Source: Sporisorium sorghi | Lineage: Eukaryota > Basidiomycota > Ustilaginomycetes > Ustilaginales > Ustilaginaceae | Direction: 5' to 3' | Length of the DNA: 64,000 bases | Assembly: GCA_023212695.1 (NCBI GenBank) | Contig: JALCCG010000004.1 | Coordinates: forward strand, 62,001 to 126,000 | Part shown: piece by piece, positions 9,132 to 18,324 of the stretch | Layout of the letters: the number at the start of each line of letters is the position of its first letter | Numbering within the stretch: position 1 is the first letter of the stretch | The notes under the pieces: model-generated | Told to the model about the DNA's origin: nothing | What the model saw: the letters and a program-made list of their open reading frames with translations, nothing else | Databases searched by the model: none | Position numbers and translations under genes: made by a program

Positions 9132-9161
9132 TTGATATTGTCATAATTTGTCGTCTACAAT
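9132..9161 (+). promoter_or_regulatory. probable sigma-A promoter of the SLH gene
   Basis: TTGATA at 9132 and TACAAT at 9156 with an 18-nt spacer, about 45 nt before the ATG at 9206. Confidence 0.5.
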
Positions 9162-9205
9162 AGTGGAATATAAAACCAATACATAGAGACATACAGGAGG
9201 CAATC

Positions 9206-10390
9206 ATGTTGTTAAAAAGGTGGCGCCGATTATTCGCTTTAACTCTTATTCTATCACTATGCATGACGTCTATGGCAAGTGCAGCGGAACCCAGCACATC
9301 CAAATATGCCTGGGCCGAGAAATCCGTTGATTTTCTTAGGTCTCAAGGGGTATTTGAGAATATGGAGTATCGAACCCAAACATTAGGCAAGATGGTGACC
9401 AAGACCGATCTTACACTTATGGTTCATCGGCTGTTTCCCGAGTTCCGGGTTCCCAGCGACAAGAAAGTCAACATTCCGGGCGTGCCCAATGGACACTCGT
9501 CCTATCCCATTTTCAAGGATGTTTACGGCAGCATGTCTAGCGGGCTAATTGAAGCAGCCGACAAAATAAATTATCACAATGAAACATTCACTTACCAGCC
9601 GGAGAAAGTGTTAACACGCTGGGACCTGTTGATTACGCTGAATGCGCTCTTTAAAGATATCGGTTACGCACTGGTACTACCGGAGGGTGAAGATATTGCC
9701 AGACTTCGTTCGTTTAAGGATATCCCCAAGAGATATTTCAATTCCTACAACCAATATGAAAAATGGAAGTATGCTTATCAGCCGTTAGCGCCTGAAATTG
9801 GGTTGCTGCAAGACAAAAAATGGGGGCCTTCGCTAGCTTCGGACCTTGATTACGTCAAAGCCTATGCCCTGCTCGGTTTTGCCGAGGCTGGCATCATGAA
9901 GCCCGACGCAAAAGGATATTTTCGTCCAAATCAAAAGGTGACCTTAGCCGAAACCTCGGTCATTCTGCATCGCATATACAACTACTATGAAGGCGCCAGC
10001 TATATTAAGGCACCGTCGCAGGACGATCTCATTCCGAACGGAACAAAAGTCTACATGTATGCAGGATCGCGATCGGGACACGGAGTAAGTCCGGTTTCTG
10101 ATTTTGCTCTGATGAATCCCGATGGCGCCTCGGAGTTCTATCTCGCCATGAACGCTTCAGAGAAACTCGACTTGCAGATCAACATAAACGGGGAGCCTTC
10201 CTATTACACTTACGAACAATTGAGCAATCCTAAACAGCCTGTTCGAATATCCCTGAATGGCGCACACTATGCAGAATTCTTTCCAATCATTCGGAGCAAG
10301 GGTCAAAAAGCCACCGACGATAATAATAGCATTGAAGTTCAGTATTATTATGCCGATACCTTACAGGACTTCACCAAATTATTGGAATAA
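9206..10390 (+). CDS. secreted SLH-domain protein
   Basis: ATG 9206 follows an AGGAGG site. Signal peptide residues 1-27 (MASAAEP). Three degenerate S-layer-homology repeats can be seen: about 30-75 (YAWAEKSVDFLRSQGVF ... TKTDLTLMVHRLF), 85-150 (FKDVYGSMSSGLIEAADKIN ... TRWDLLITLNALF) and 205-250 (YVKAYALLGFAEAGIMKPDA ... LAETSVILHRIYNYY). SLH modules bind pyruvylated secondary wall polymer and hold proteins on the cell surface. The C-terminal 140 residues have no recognised domain and may be the functional part. Confidence 0.8.
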   Translation: MLLKRWRRLFALTLILSLCMTSMASAAEPSTSKYAWAEKSVDFLRSQGVFENMEYRTQTLGKMVTKTDLTLMVHRLFPEFRVPSDKKVNIPGVPNGHSSYPIFKDVYGSMSSGLIEAADKINYHNETFTYQPEKVLTRWDLLITLNALFKDIGYALVLPEGEDIARLRSFKDIPKRYFNSYNQYEKWKYAYQPLAPEIGLLQDKKWGPSLASDLDYVKAYALLGFAEAGIMKPDAKGYFRPNQKVTLAETSVILHRIYNYYEGASYIKAPSQDDLIPNGTKVYMYAGSRSGHGVSPVSDFALMNPDGASEFYLAMNASEKLDLQININGEPSYYTYEQLSNPKQPVRISLNGAHYAEFFPIIRSKGQKATDDNNSIEVQYYYADTLQDFTKLLE

Positions 10391-10414
10391 GAGCCCAATC
10401 TATTAGCTCAATAC

Positions 10415-10454
10415 AAAGGGAGTGCAGCTGTTGTATACAGCTAACACTCCCTTT
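10415..10454 (+). terminator. terminator of the SLH gene
   Basis: AAAGGGAGTG-AGCTGT...ACAGCT-CACTCCCTTT, a long stem 25 nt after the stop; usable from both sides. Confidence 0.85.
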
Positions 10455-10528
10455 CCTATTAGAAAACAGCTGCAGCGATTCGTTGTTTGCATCCTGCTAC
10501 ATCAGTCTCCCTCAGGTTACCTCTCGAA

Positions 10529-10972
10529 TTATAAATTAAGTTTGGCTACAGATTCTCCTGCAGACCACGTCATAACCCCGATCTCCTCAAAACCTGCTTT
10601 CACGTACAGCTGTCTTGCCTGTTCGTTCTTCGGGTCAAAACTCAGCATGAGGACATTCGTCCGATCAGGTTTGTTGCGGATTTCTTCAATTATGAACCGC
10701 AAAGCCTCTTTGCCGTACCCCTTCCCTTGATGATGCCCATCTATCATGTATCGATAAATCCAGTAGTTTCCGTCATCCGAATCCAAGCCGTACATTGCAA
10801 AACCGACCATCGTCTGATCATTGTAAATAGCCATCGCCTCAAAATTCTCAAGGAATTGGAACTGGGCAATCGAATACAGATTGGAAGCAATAAAGCTTTC
10901 CTGCTCCGGTCTCGCTTTCAGTTTAATGCATTCCGTCCAATTCTCCTGGTTAACAGGTTGCAGTTTAATCAT
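10529..10972 (-). CDS. GNAT N-acetyltransferase, spermine/diamine acetyltransferase-like
   Basis: About 147 residues. The order MVGFAMYGLDSDDGNYWIYR, YMIDGHHQGKGYGKEALRF (acetyl-CoA loop QGKGYG) and ARQLYVKAGFEEIG matches the BltD/PaiA-like polyamine acetyltransferases of Bacilli. ATG 10972 lies 6 nt after GGGAG and is preferred over the upstream GTG. It probably acetylates spermidine/spermine or a related amine using acetyl-CoA; no pump gene stands beside it here, unlike blt-bltD. Confidence 0.75.
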   Translation of the reverse strand: MIKLQPVNQENWTECIKLKARPEQESFIASNLYSIAQFQFLENFEAMAIYNDQTMVGFAMYGLDSDDGNYWIYRYMIDGHHQGKGYGKEALRFIIEEIRNKPDRTNVLMLSFDPKNEQARQLYVKAGFEEIGVMTWSAGESVAKLNL

Positions 10973-11152
10973 GTCATACTCCCTCACTCACCCACAAATT
11001 CCTTCTATAACACACCCATCCAAATAATACCATACAGATCCCGAGTTTATGTGGGATTAAACGGATTTAGATAAAGTCTTCCCGTCCCAAATGGCAGGTT
11101 ATATAAACCGCTCCGCCTTTTATTTAGCACATATCGGATCACTTTATCATTT

Positions 11153-11176
11153 ACTATAGTGATTCTACTATAGTGA
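11153..11176. promoter_or_regulatory. tandem palindromic ACTATAGT boxes
   Basis: The palindromic octamer ACTATAGT occurs at 11153 and again at 11167, each followed by GA, 14 bp apart and ending 13 nt before the ATG at 11190, overlapping the leader just before the ribosome binding site. Possible operator or overlapping -10 elements. Confidence 0.45.
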
Positions 11177-11189
11177 AGAGGTGATTCAT

Positions 11190-11450
11190 ATGGCTTCTGT
11201 CAATGCTGTTCCCCAGCCGGATCTTGTATTAATCAACTGGTCAAGAAACCCTCTCGTTGTTGGCTCTCCTCGCAGAATTCTTGCTGCGCGCGTAATCGGC
11301 AGCTCTTCACCTTGCAGAGCAGATTTGACACCGAATGCGTTATTAAGCACAGCCTTGGCCTGCTTGCTGGATAATGATGTAGGATTCAAAATCGTATTCC
11401 GCAAAAGAACATCCAACATTAGCGGATACCTGTTATTGCAACGTGTTTGA
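11190..11450 (+). CDS. small protein of unknown function (86 aa)
   Basis: ATG 11190 follows AGAGGTGAT at ideal spacing, and codon choice looks like that of the neighbours, so I take it as a real gene although I do not recognise the family. The chain has no signal peptide or membrane helix; it contains two cysteines in the middle (SSPCRADLTP, ALACLLDND) and a basic C-terminal third (FKIVFRKRTSNIS). It stands alone between convergent and divergent neighbours, with tandem ACTATAGT boxes upstream and a perfect terminator about 100 nt downstream. The reverse strand also has an open frame here but no ribosome binding site. Confidence 0.5.
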   Translation: MASVNAVPQPDLVLINWSRNPLVVGSPRRILAARVIGSSSPCRADLTPNALLSTALACLLDNDVGFKIVFRKRTSNISGYLLLQRV

Positions 11451-11548
11451 AAACTCTATTTGAACTATTCGCTCCATGAAATCCCATCGTTTACCAGAAT
11501 AGATTGCCCAGGAAATATCTCTGAGGACTTATTCTAGTACAATGAAAA

Positions 11549-11584
11549 AGCAAGCAGGATCCTGTACAGGATCCTGCTTGCTTC
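11549..11584. terminator. bidirectional terminator, perfect 36-nt palindrome
   Basis: AAGCAAGCAGGATCCTGT mirrored exactly by ACAGGATCCTGCTTGCTT, flanked by A-rich and T-rich sequence, between genes ending at 11450 (+) and 11651 (-). Confidence 0.9.
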
Positions 11585-11650
11585 TTTGTATGAACCGCTG
11601 TTCAACCTTCTTCAATCTCTCATTCATATCTCTTCTATAGTCTCTATATA

Positions 11651-12340
11651 TTACTTCACTTGAGCGACACTTACAGCCACCTTTTCCAGCTGTGCTTTGC
11701 TTAAGGAATGATCCGGTGAGCTGATCGTTACGAAGCGATCATGGAATTGGAATCCCAGCATAGCCGTATCATCCGGCGTATACCATTTAGCTTTGGTTCC
11801 GTTGGACAGTGTTACGGGTGTGCTGTCATACCCGTGAGAGTAGTCTCTTGGGGAGATATAGACCGTCATATGTTTAAATACCATATTGACTCCATCTTCC
11901 GATGCCCCTGTCTTTTGGTACACATCCCCTTGGATCATCTGATTAGGAGTATAGGGTGTTGTGAAACCATCGAATTTAGCGAATGCGCTTTTGATTTCTT
12001 TTAACTGGGCGTCGCTGTATTTCACTGTGGTGAGCTCGGACGTCTGTCCGTTTCCAGAATGGCTTCCGATCAGCACTTGGTTATTCTTCGCATCGTACTG
12101 AACAGGAACATTCAGCACGTCCGCAATCGCGCGAACAGGGAGATACGTAGTGTTTTTATAGGTGATAGGGGTCAGCTTCCCACCTGTGTTATAGGCTGCA
12201 CCTTCGACTTTGATGCCAATGCCATGATTCAGGTAAGCCGAGATTTTCTCCAGGTTCGCTCCTGCATATACGCCGACTGCTCCCGTTAATGTCATACCTA
12301 ATACGGCAACTGCCACCATTGATTTTCTCAGCTGTTTCAT
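11651..12340 (-). CDS. secreted protein with copper-amine-oxidase N-terminal-like domain
   Basis: 229 residues. Signal peptide up to about residue 27. Residues 30-95 hold the copper-amine-oxidase N-terminal-like fold (GIGIKVEGAAYNT, TYLPVRAIADVLNVPVQYD, NQVLIG), a small domain widespread on exported Paenibacillus proteins. The remaining part is of unknown type. ATG 12340 has GAGAGGA 9 nt upstream, while the ATG at 12349 touches that site. Probably exported and wall-associated; no catalytic motif is visible. Confidence 0.75.
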   Translation of the reverse strand: MKQLRKSMVAVAVLGMTLTGAVGVYAGANLEKISAYLNHGIGIKVEGAAYNTGGKLTPITYKNTTYLPVRAIADVLNVPVQYDAKNNQVLIGSHSGNGQTSELTTVKYSDAQLKEIKSAFAKFDGFTTPYTPNQMIQGDVYQKTGASEDGVNMVFKHMTVYISPRDYSHGYDSTPVTLSNGTKAKWYTPDDTAMLGFQFHDRFVTISSPDHSLSKAQLEKVAVSVAQVK

Positions 12341-12434
12341 TCGCTTCATTCCTCTCGTAGTCTCACCGACATTTCAAGCCGATGAGTAAATGGTTGATCG
12401 TTCATCCATAAAATGGTTATATTATGCGATATTT

Positions 12435-13643
12435 TTATTTAAAATCGATGACGTGAGTCGCAATTAAAGCTTCCTTATCCTCAATCGTAATTCCCAGTCT
12501 TTTTCCTGTCGGACTCCAATTCAGAGGATATTGAGGATGGGCGGCAGGATGAACCGAGGAATAATAGGGCGCCATCCAGCTTACTTTGCCGGAAGCCGTA
12601 TCAAAAACATACACACCGTTCATTCCGCTCTCATTCTCAGAATAGACATCGAAGCCTAATTTGGAGGAATCCGGCGACCAGGATAAATAAGAGATCATAT
12701 CGCCTTTTCCGATAAGCGTGCCTTGCAGACGACCAGCCGCGTCATAAATTAACAGCTCGCTGCCTTGTTCTCCGTCCGTTTTCGTGGCGGTAGAGACGGC
12801 GATGTATTCGCTGTCCGGCGATATTTCAAAGCTCCATACGTTTTCAATGAGTCTCACAGGCTTCGACTGTCCCGGTTCAACAACCTTAAGCACTTGGTTC
12901 ACATCCGTATAATATATCCGGCCTTTACTAGCCCCAAATTGGTTATACGATTCAACATCCTCATCTTCGATTGAAATGGTCTCATATGAACCGTCCGTGG
13001 AAATGAGACGGATCTCCCCTTTGCCGCTCATGGAGCCTGCTGCAAGGACATAGGTATCGGAATTGAGCCAACCCCCCACCTCCATATAATTGTCACCCTT
13101 CACCAGTACACTTTTGCCTGTGCTCAAATCCTTCATATAATTGTCCGCCGTGTACTTATCCCTCCACTTCTGAATGAAACTGTATTTACCGTCCGGTGAT
13201 GCATCTTCCTTGACGTAATGTTCACCTGGATGCTGTTCTTCATGATTCTTGATCTCGCGGCGCTCGCCTGTGCTTACATTCACGGCTTCCGTGGTATAAG
13301 CATACTTCGGTTCTTCCGTTTCGGTTGCTTCCTTCACCATTTTGGTGGTGGTAACCCGTACTTCATTCTCGGACAGCCACGCCTCAATGTTCGATGATGG
13401 GATTCGATGGGTCTGATTCACAACCAATTCCCGACTCGTCCCCCCTGTTGATCCTTCCACTACCGTGAGCTTGCGCTCCTCCGAAGCATTGCTGCCTGCG
13501 TTTGAGACAGGTGGTTGAATGTTATGGCTGCCGCCCGGTTCCACAATCGTTAACCGATCCTGGGACTGGCAGGCAGACAGCGCAGCGGCGAGAACAACAA
13601 CCGGCAATAATCGGGCACAATGCTTTCCTACTACATTTTTCAT
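12435..13643 (-). CDS. lipoprotein with WD40-like/TolB-like beta-propeller
   Basis: 402 residues. The signal peptide ends in the lipobox LSAC (C25). After a Ser/Asn-rich linker come propeller blades with the typical words DASPDGKYSFI, FEISPDSEYIAVST, LLIYDAAGRL, LSWSPDSSKLGFD and LNWSPTGKRLGI. ATG 13643 follows GGAGGAACCTGTT. The gene lies directly after a two-component pair on the same strand but behind a terminator, so it has its own promoter; it may still be a target or an accessory of that system. Ligand unknown. Confidence 0.8.
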   Translation of the reverse strand: MKNVVGKHCARLLPVVVLAAALSACQSQDRLTIVEPGGSHNIQPPVSNAGSNASEERKLTVVEGSTGGTSRELVVNQTHRIPSSNIEAWLSENEVRVTTTKMVKEATETEEPKYAYTTEAVNVSTGERREIKNHEEQHPGEHYVKEDASPDGKYSFIQKWRDKYTADNYMKDLSTGKSVLVKGDNYMEVGGWLNSDTYVLAAGSMSGKGEIRLISTDGSYETISIEDEDVESYNQFGASKGRIYYTDVNQVLKVVEPGQSKPVRLIENVWSFEISPDSEYIAVSTATKTDGEQGSELLIYDAAGRLQGTLIGKGDMISYLSWSPDSSKLGFDVYSENESGMNGVYVFDTASGKVSWMAPYYSSVHPAAHPQYPLNWSPTGKRLGITIEDKEALIATHVIDFK

Positions 13644-13802
13644 AACAGGTTCCTCCTACAAATGGTCCCTAAAGGGAGCTTCGGCAGCAGCACCATGTCT
13701 TAGCATGCCTCATGTTTCCCTGTTGATCTCAGTATAGAGTGCGAATATATCGATAACATATCGGGCTTGTAACGAACTTGTAAACATATGTGCTGCTATA
13801 CA

Positions 13803-13836
13803 AAAAAGGCCCAGACCCTTATTCCAAGTCTGGACT
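13803..13836 (-). terminator. terminator of the two-component operon
   Basis: On the reverse strand GTCCAGAC...GTCTGGGCC is followed by TTTTTT. The stem overlaps the stop codon of the kinase gene. Confidence 0.8.
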
Positions 13837-15357
13837 TTCTTCTGCTGATCTAATCTCCTCTGGACGCGGCCGATCCATCGGCAAGGTAATTATAAAGGTA
13901 GAGCCGCCCGGTCCCGTCTCCGTTAAATGTACAGAGCCGTGCTGTTTCTCGGCCAGGCTGCGTACCAGCGATAACCCCAGGCCAGTCCCCCCATAAACTC
14001 TGGATCGGTCACTGCTCACTGTATAAAACGGATCGAAGATCCGTTCTCTGGCATGGTCCGGAATTCCGATTCCTGTATCGCTGACACGAATCACCATACG
14101 ATCAACGCCTTGTTGATCCTGCACCTCGTTTGTCAACGTAACGGTTCCACCGGGCTTGTTATATTTAATTCCGTTATCCAGCAGGTTCAACATCATATGC
14201 ATCAGATTATCCGCATCCGCCCATACCTTGCCATCCGTTAGATTGGATTGAATCGTAATGTTATTCTGCTCTGCCTTAGCCTGAAGACGAGCTGTCGCCT
14301 CCTCCAGGATCGGCTTCAGCTCTATGGATTCCGTATGGGTTTCGAATTCATAAATATCCATGGACGATAGCTGAAGCGCCTTCTCCACCAGGCCGTATAA
14401 ACGCTGGGCCTCCTTGCGAATCCGGGTTCTCGCTTCTTCCAGAAGCTCAGGATCGTCACGATATAAATCAAGCAAATCTGCATAAGCAAGGATCGAAGTG
14501 AGCGGCGTCTTCAATTCATGGCTGATATTCCCGATAAACTGCTTCTGCTGTTGTTCCAGCTCTTGCAGCCGTTCAATCGCATCAAGCAGCTTCAACTTCT
14601 CCTCTGTGAGCTGGCTCACAGAGGAGGATATTCTCCCGCTCATCTCAAAAATACCTTGCGCCAGCTCACCAAGCTCATCCTGCCGCTTGACCGTCGGCAC
14701 GCTAAGATAGGCTCCCTCGCCGATTTGCTGCGCAGCCAAATTCAGTCTGCTGATGACATGAACTTGGCGCCAGACATACAGATAACCGATCAGGAAGCCG
14801 GCAGCCAGTACTGACATGCCGGTTACGAGAAACAGCTTGCGGATTCGCTCATAGAAAGCATGCTGCTCCGCAAGCGAAGCATGGAATTGAATGGTTCCGA
14901 TCTGCTTGTCCATATTGCGAAGCGGAGCAAGGTAGAGCAGTTGATCACCCTCGGTAATATAAGCCGAACGTCCTTCTGCCGTGTGGGCAAGCGCATCCTT
15001 CACATCCATTTTGGGCTGGAATGGAAGCGAGGTCCCCGTGAATGTACCATCCAGCTTATACAAGGTGACAGCCATGCCGCTCTGCGATCCAAGATCCACT
15101 GCAAGCCGTTGACCCACGCTTTCCATAAAGGCATCCGGCTGCATATCATTATTCGTATTCGTCAGAAACTCCTGATGAACCCGAAGATTGGCCGCTTCTG
15201 CTTCATGAGCGAAGGATTGCTCCAGGCGGACGCGCTGGTCCTCTCGTATGCCCGCAAGAACCAATGTGCTCAGAACAACGAGCACTGAGATCAGCAGCAA
15301 GGCAAGAAGAAGTGCGACCTTCCACTTCAAGCCGAAACGCACCTTTCTTAGACTCAT
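13819..15357 (-). CDS. membrane sensor histidine kinase
   Basis: 512 residues: membrane helix 13-36, an extracellular sensor of about 135 residues, second helix 173-195, HAMP 196-250, then a coiled stretch and the HisKA domain with the phosphorylated histidine in FIGNISHELKTPLTS (H280). The ATPase domain shows the N box (LNLLDNGIKYNK), G1 (VSDTGIGIP) and G2 (YGGTGLGLSLV). It phosphorylates the adjacent OmpR-type regulator; the two genes overlap in ATGA, which implies translational coupling. The signal is unknown; neighbours give no clear clue. Confidence 0.95.
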   Translation of the reverse strand: MSLRKVRFGLKWKVALLLALLLISVLVVLSTLVLAGIREDQRVRLEQSFAHEAEAANLRVHQEFLTNTNNDMQPDAFMESVGQRLAVDLGSQSGMAVTLYKLDGTFTGTSLPFQPKMDVKDALAHTAEGRSAYITEGDQLLYLAPLRNMDKQIGTIQFHASLAEQHAFYERIRKLFLVTGMSVLAAGFLIGYLYVWRQVHVISRLNLAAQQIGEGAYLSVPTVKRQDELGELAQGIFEMSGRISSSVSQLTEEKLKLLDAIERLQELEQQQKQFIGNISHELKTPLTSILAYADLLDLYRDDPELLEEARTRIRKEAQRLYGLVEKALQLSSMDIYEFETHTESIELKPILEEATARLQAKAEQNNITIQSNLTDGKVWADADNLMHMMLNLLDNGIKYNKPGGTVTLTNEVQDQQGVDRMVIRVSDTGIGIPDHARERIFDPFYTVSSDRSRVYGGTGLGLSLVRSLAEKQHGSVHLTETGPGGSTFIITLPMDRPRPEEIRSAEESPDLE

Positions 15358-16058
15358 GCTGGACTCTCCGTGCTTTTGTATCCGATGCCATACACGGTCT
15401 GAATCACGTCATGCAGATCTCCGAGTTTCTTACGCAGTCTCTGAACGTGGATATCTACCGTACGTGTCCCGCCTGCAAAGTCCATATCCCATACCTGCTC
15501 CAGCAAAGCCTCCCTGGAGTATACCCGCTCCGGGTTCCGTGCCAGGAGAGCTATAAGATCAAACTCCTTCGGAGTCAGCTCCAGCAGCTTGCCTTCGGCA
15601 TGCACGGTACGGTTTAACAGGTTAATGACAAGCCCCGAAATTCGGATTTCATTCTGTGGCGAGGCTGGCTGCTGAACATTCTCAACTGTTCGGCTTCTTC
15701 GTGACAACGCCTTCACTCGGGCAATGATCTCCCGCATATCAAAGGGTTTGGTCATATAATCGTCCGCGCCGAGCTCCAATCCCAGCACTTTATCAACAAT
15801 ATCGTCCTTTACGGTCAATAACAGGATGGCCGGACGCTGCCGGTTCTCAAGCTTCCGGCAAACATCATATCCGCTAAGCCTTGGCATCATCACATCCAGC
15901 ACCATCACGTCGGGATGGAACGATTCCACTCGTTCAAGCGCTTCTTGCCCATCCCCTGCCGTCTCAACCGTGTATCCTTCTCTTCGCAGCGCATAAGCCA
16001 CAGCGCTTGATATACTGACTTCATCATCTACTACAAGTACCTTGGTCATCGCATTCAC
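15354..16058 (-). CDS. OmpR/PhoB-family response regulator
   Basis: 234 residues. Receiver domain with DDE near residue 11, phosphorylated Asp in VMVLDVMMP (D55) and LLTVKDD and TKPFD further on; C-terminal winged helix with LTPKEFDLIALLARNPERVYSREALLEQVW and VDIHVQRLRKKLGD. ATG 16058 lies 6 nt after AAAGGAG. First gene of the operon with the kinase. Targets are not visible here, though the lipoprotein at 12435-13643 is a candidate. Confidence 0.95.
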   Translation of the reverse strand: MNAMTKVLVVDDEVSISSAVAYALRREGYTVETAGDGQEALERVESFHPDVMVLDVMMPRLSGYDVCRKLENRQRPAILLLTVKDDIVDKVLGLELGADDYMTKPFDMREIIARVKALSRRSRTVENVQQPASPQNEIRISGLVINLLNRTVHAEGKLLELTPKEFDLIALLARNPERVYSREALLEQVWDMDFAGGTRTVDIHVQRLRKKLGDLHDVIQTVYGIGYKSTESPA

Positions 16059-16148
16059 GACTCCTTTACCTGGCCGATTACGACAATTGTTAGTTCAATG
16101 ATGGTAACGTATCCGGCATCATATTTCAACAAGCGGGCAGCCGTTTCA

Positions 16149-16650
16149 TTACAATTGTAACCATGAATTATTTTTGGAATCATTTTGTCCTGGAATCATT
16201 TTGTAGCAATTTCTTTGCTGTGAGATCTCAATGGCTTTATTCAGAAGCTTCCGTCCAAGCCTTCGCCTTCTATAATCCTTATGTGTGACCACATTCTCAA
16301 TCAAGGCATACGGCCTTGCATTACGAGTTAAATTCTTCAATATATTCAGTACACACTTTGCCACCAGATCATCCATCCGTTCAACATGTATGGGGGCAAC
16401 TATGTTCGTGGCAACATAATATCCTGCATTGGCATCAAATAATTCAAAATCAGCGGGATCAAAGCTATAACGGCAAATGTACCCTCTTCTAACCCTTTCG
16501 TACCACCCCGCTTCGATCGCAATCATCCTGCGGGTTCCTGACATCCCGAAGAACATCTCTATATCCGATTCACTCGTCTTCTCACCAGCCTCCACACATG
16601 GGCTCAAATCTCTGGATATCCGAATCCTCGCTAAAATGATAGATCACCAT
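16149..16650 (-). pseudogene. composite remnant: DUF6886-like gene joined to a GNAT fragment
   Basis: From ATG 16650 (behind AGGAGGG) the frame starts [14 protein letters not shown], the N-terminus of a small family I recall as DUF6886, then hits a stop after GGW. In another frame the same family resumes near its middle ([11 protein letters not shown] ... [20 protein letters not shown] ... [20 protein letters not shown]), so about 50 codons and the frame are lost. Without a break this runs into a GNAT acetyltransferase segment ([43 protein letters not shown]) that itself lacks both ends and stops early. Three genetic pieces in one frame argue for decay by deletion. The family name is from memory and should be checked. 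Confidence 0.6.
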
Positions 16651-16706
16651 ATGTCCCTCCTATGAATGACTAGTTTCTCTATTCGATAAACCCTATATAT
16701 ACTGTT

Positions 16707-17460
16707 TCACCTTCGCCTTAAACCTCGTTTATAATTCACAATCTGGCCAGGTTCAAACTCTTTATCGATGATATGCAGCAGATGCAACCCGATTTCCTCC
16801 GTAGACAACAGCTGTCCAGACTCGTGCGCTTGCGCGAAAACATGGGCCATGTCAAATTCGGACTCAATTTTTGCCTCTGGCCAATCTCTGCATATCGGTT
16901 TCCACCATTCCGGGATTAACCGCAATAATCTCTACCGGGTGCTGCCGGTTCCGTTGCTCGGCTCCAACACTCTGCGTAAACATATTCATTCCGGCTTTTG
17001 CCGTACAATACACACTCATGGTGGGTGCTGGATAAACACCTGATCCTGACGAGATATTGATGATTTTCTTCCTAATGGAAAGCCCCTCCGTTTTCTTGAT
17101 AAACGAGGAAGTTAAGATCATTGGCGCGATCAGACTGATCTGCAGGTTCATCTGAATATCCTTCGGTTCGCACAAGTCAATGCTCTTCAACGGTTCCAGC
17201 ATCGACGCATTATTAATGAGACATATCATATCCGCATGGGCTGGGTCAATCAACTCAAATAGCCTGTCCATTACATTCTCAAGACCCAAAGTATCATTCA
17301 GATCGTACGCAATGTGTCTATAATTGGCAGAGCTGCTTAGCCGATCCGATGTTCCCCTCGCTATGCCATACACGACATTCCCGTTCTCGACAAGCATACA
17401 GGCCAGTTGCTCGCCTATACCTTTCGATGTCCCTGTGATGATGAACTGACTTCCGCTCAT
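16707..17460 (-). pseudogene. frameshifted SDR oxidoreductase, YueD (benzil reductase)-like
   Basis: ATG 17460 follows GGAGG at 5 nt. The frame has the SDR cofactor motif TGTSKGIG, LINNASM, INISSGSG, the catalytic YCTAKAG (YxxxK) and NPGMVETDMQRLARGK, as in B. subtilis YueD and sepiapterin-reductase relatives. It then ends at 16864, while a shifted frame continues the protein (ESEFDMAHVFAQAHESGQLL ... FEPGQIVNY) to 16707. The shift is a run of five T on the plus strand at 16868-16872, where four would restore the frame. Either a true recent mutation or an assembly error; the catalytic core lies before the break. Confidence 0.7.
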
Positions 17461-17476
17461 GTGAACCTCCATGATC

Positions 17477-17702
17477 CTAAAATGATTGCTTCAGAATATA
17501 TTCTTCTACTTCTTCGCCGCGAATATTGGCAAATCCCCTGTCTTCATCCCAGATGATGAAAAAGTCGCCATTATGGCGACTTAAGATGTCAGTACCTTCT
17601 TTTTTGTTCCTAAAGAATCACCAACCGTTACGCTTCTGTTGGGATACCAACAATTCCAGCTTTCTAATGTTAGGTGGCTTATCTCACAGACTAGATCAAA
17701 AC
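17477..17702 (-). pseudogene. unidentified gene remnant with a frameshift
   Basis: On the reverse strand two short frames join into one protein-like sequence: LTLESWNCWYPNRSVTVGDS then, after a frame change at a run of A, EGTDILSRHNGDFFIIWDED and GFANIRGEEVEEYILKQSF with a stop at 17477, 17 nt before the SDR start. Charge pattern and codon use look real. I do not recognise the family, and no start is seen because the 5' end meets the GNAT gene. Likely the C-terminal part of a lost gene that was in operon with the SDR. Confidence 0.4.
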
Positions 17703-18139
17703 TGGAGTTCATGTGTGACCAAGCCATTATTGCTAATCTCTCGAAAACCTAAACGCTTATAGAATTCACTCGCTTGGGGATTATCTGTTTTTAATACAAG
17801 TTTACTATAATGGCTGCTTGCCATATGAATGACAGCTTCAACCAGTCTTCGCCCTACGCCATGTCCACGGAATTCCTTCAACACATAGAGCCTTCGAACC
17901 CTGCCAATGTTCGCCTCAGCATAAGGATCTCTGTTCAATCCGCATATCCCGATCAATCTATGATCCATTCGACATTCGAACAACGCCTCAGACTCTTGAT
18001 CAAACCTGTTCGTTCCTGTTATGTATTCTCGGAGTAAACGATTGATGTGTCTATGTCCTTCCTCCGTACTTTCCCTCAAAATCTCGGTAAGGTCTGCTGC
18101 ATTCAGGTCAGCCACTTCGTGTACGATTAGGTTTGTCAT
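17696..18139 (-). CDS. GNAT N-acetyltransferase
   Basis: 147 residues with the GNAT core: RLIGICGLNRDPYAEANIGR (beta 2-4), VRRLYVLKEFRGHGVGRRLVEA (acetyl-CoA loop RGHGVG) and LKTDNPQASEFYKRLGFREI. Substrate unknown. ATG 18139 has a GGGGAG somewhat far upstream (about 12 nt). Downstream lies the remnant of an unknown gene whose frame overlaps its stop. Confidence 0.85.
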   Translation of the reverse strand: MTNLIVHEVADLNAADLTEILRESTEEGHRHINRLLREYITGTNRFDQESEALFECRMDHRLIGICGLNRDPYAEANIGRVRRLYVLKEFRGHGVGRRLVEAVIHMASSHYSKLVLKTDNPQASEFYKRLGFREISNNGLVTHELQF

Positions 18140-18324
18140 GTTTTCATGGTTCTCCCCTTCTCAATGTATGATCATGTAGGTATCCCACGAAACCGGTACA
18201 TTGAAATCCACTTATTTCCGCACTCGATCAACAGCAAGTGATCCCTAATATCTCCTAGTACTTAAAAAAAGTCTTCGGATCCGTATCTTCATAGCCCTCC
18301 TAAAGTTCTCTCATTCAAGAACCT

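Noticed and set aside
11186..11419. Minus-strand frame of 77 codons opposite the 86-residue gene
   Set aside because: Somewhat protein-like, but it has no ribosome binding site, whereas the plus-strand frame has an excellent one.
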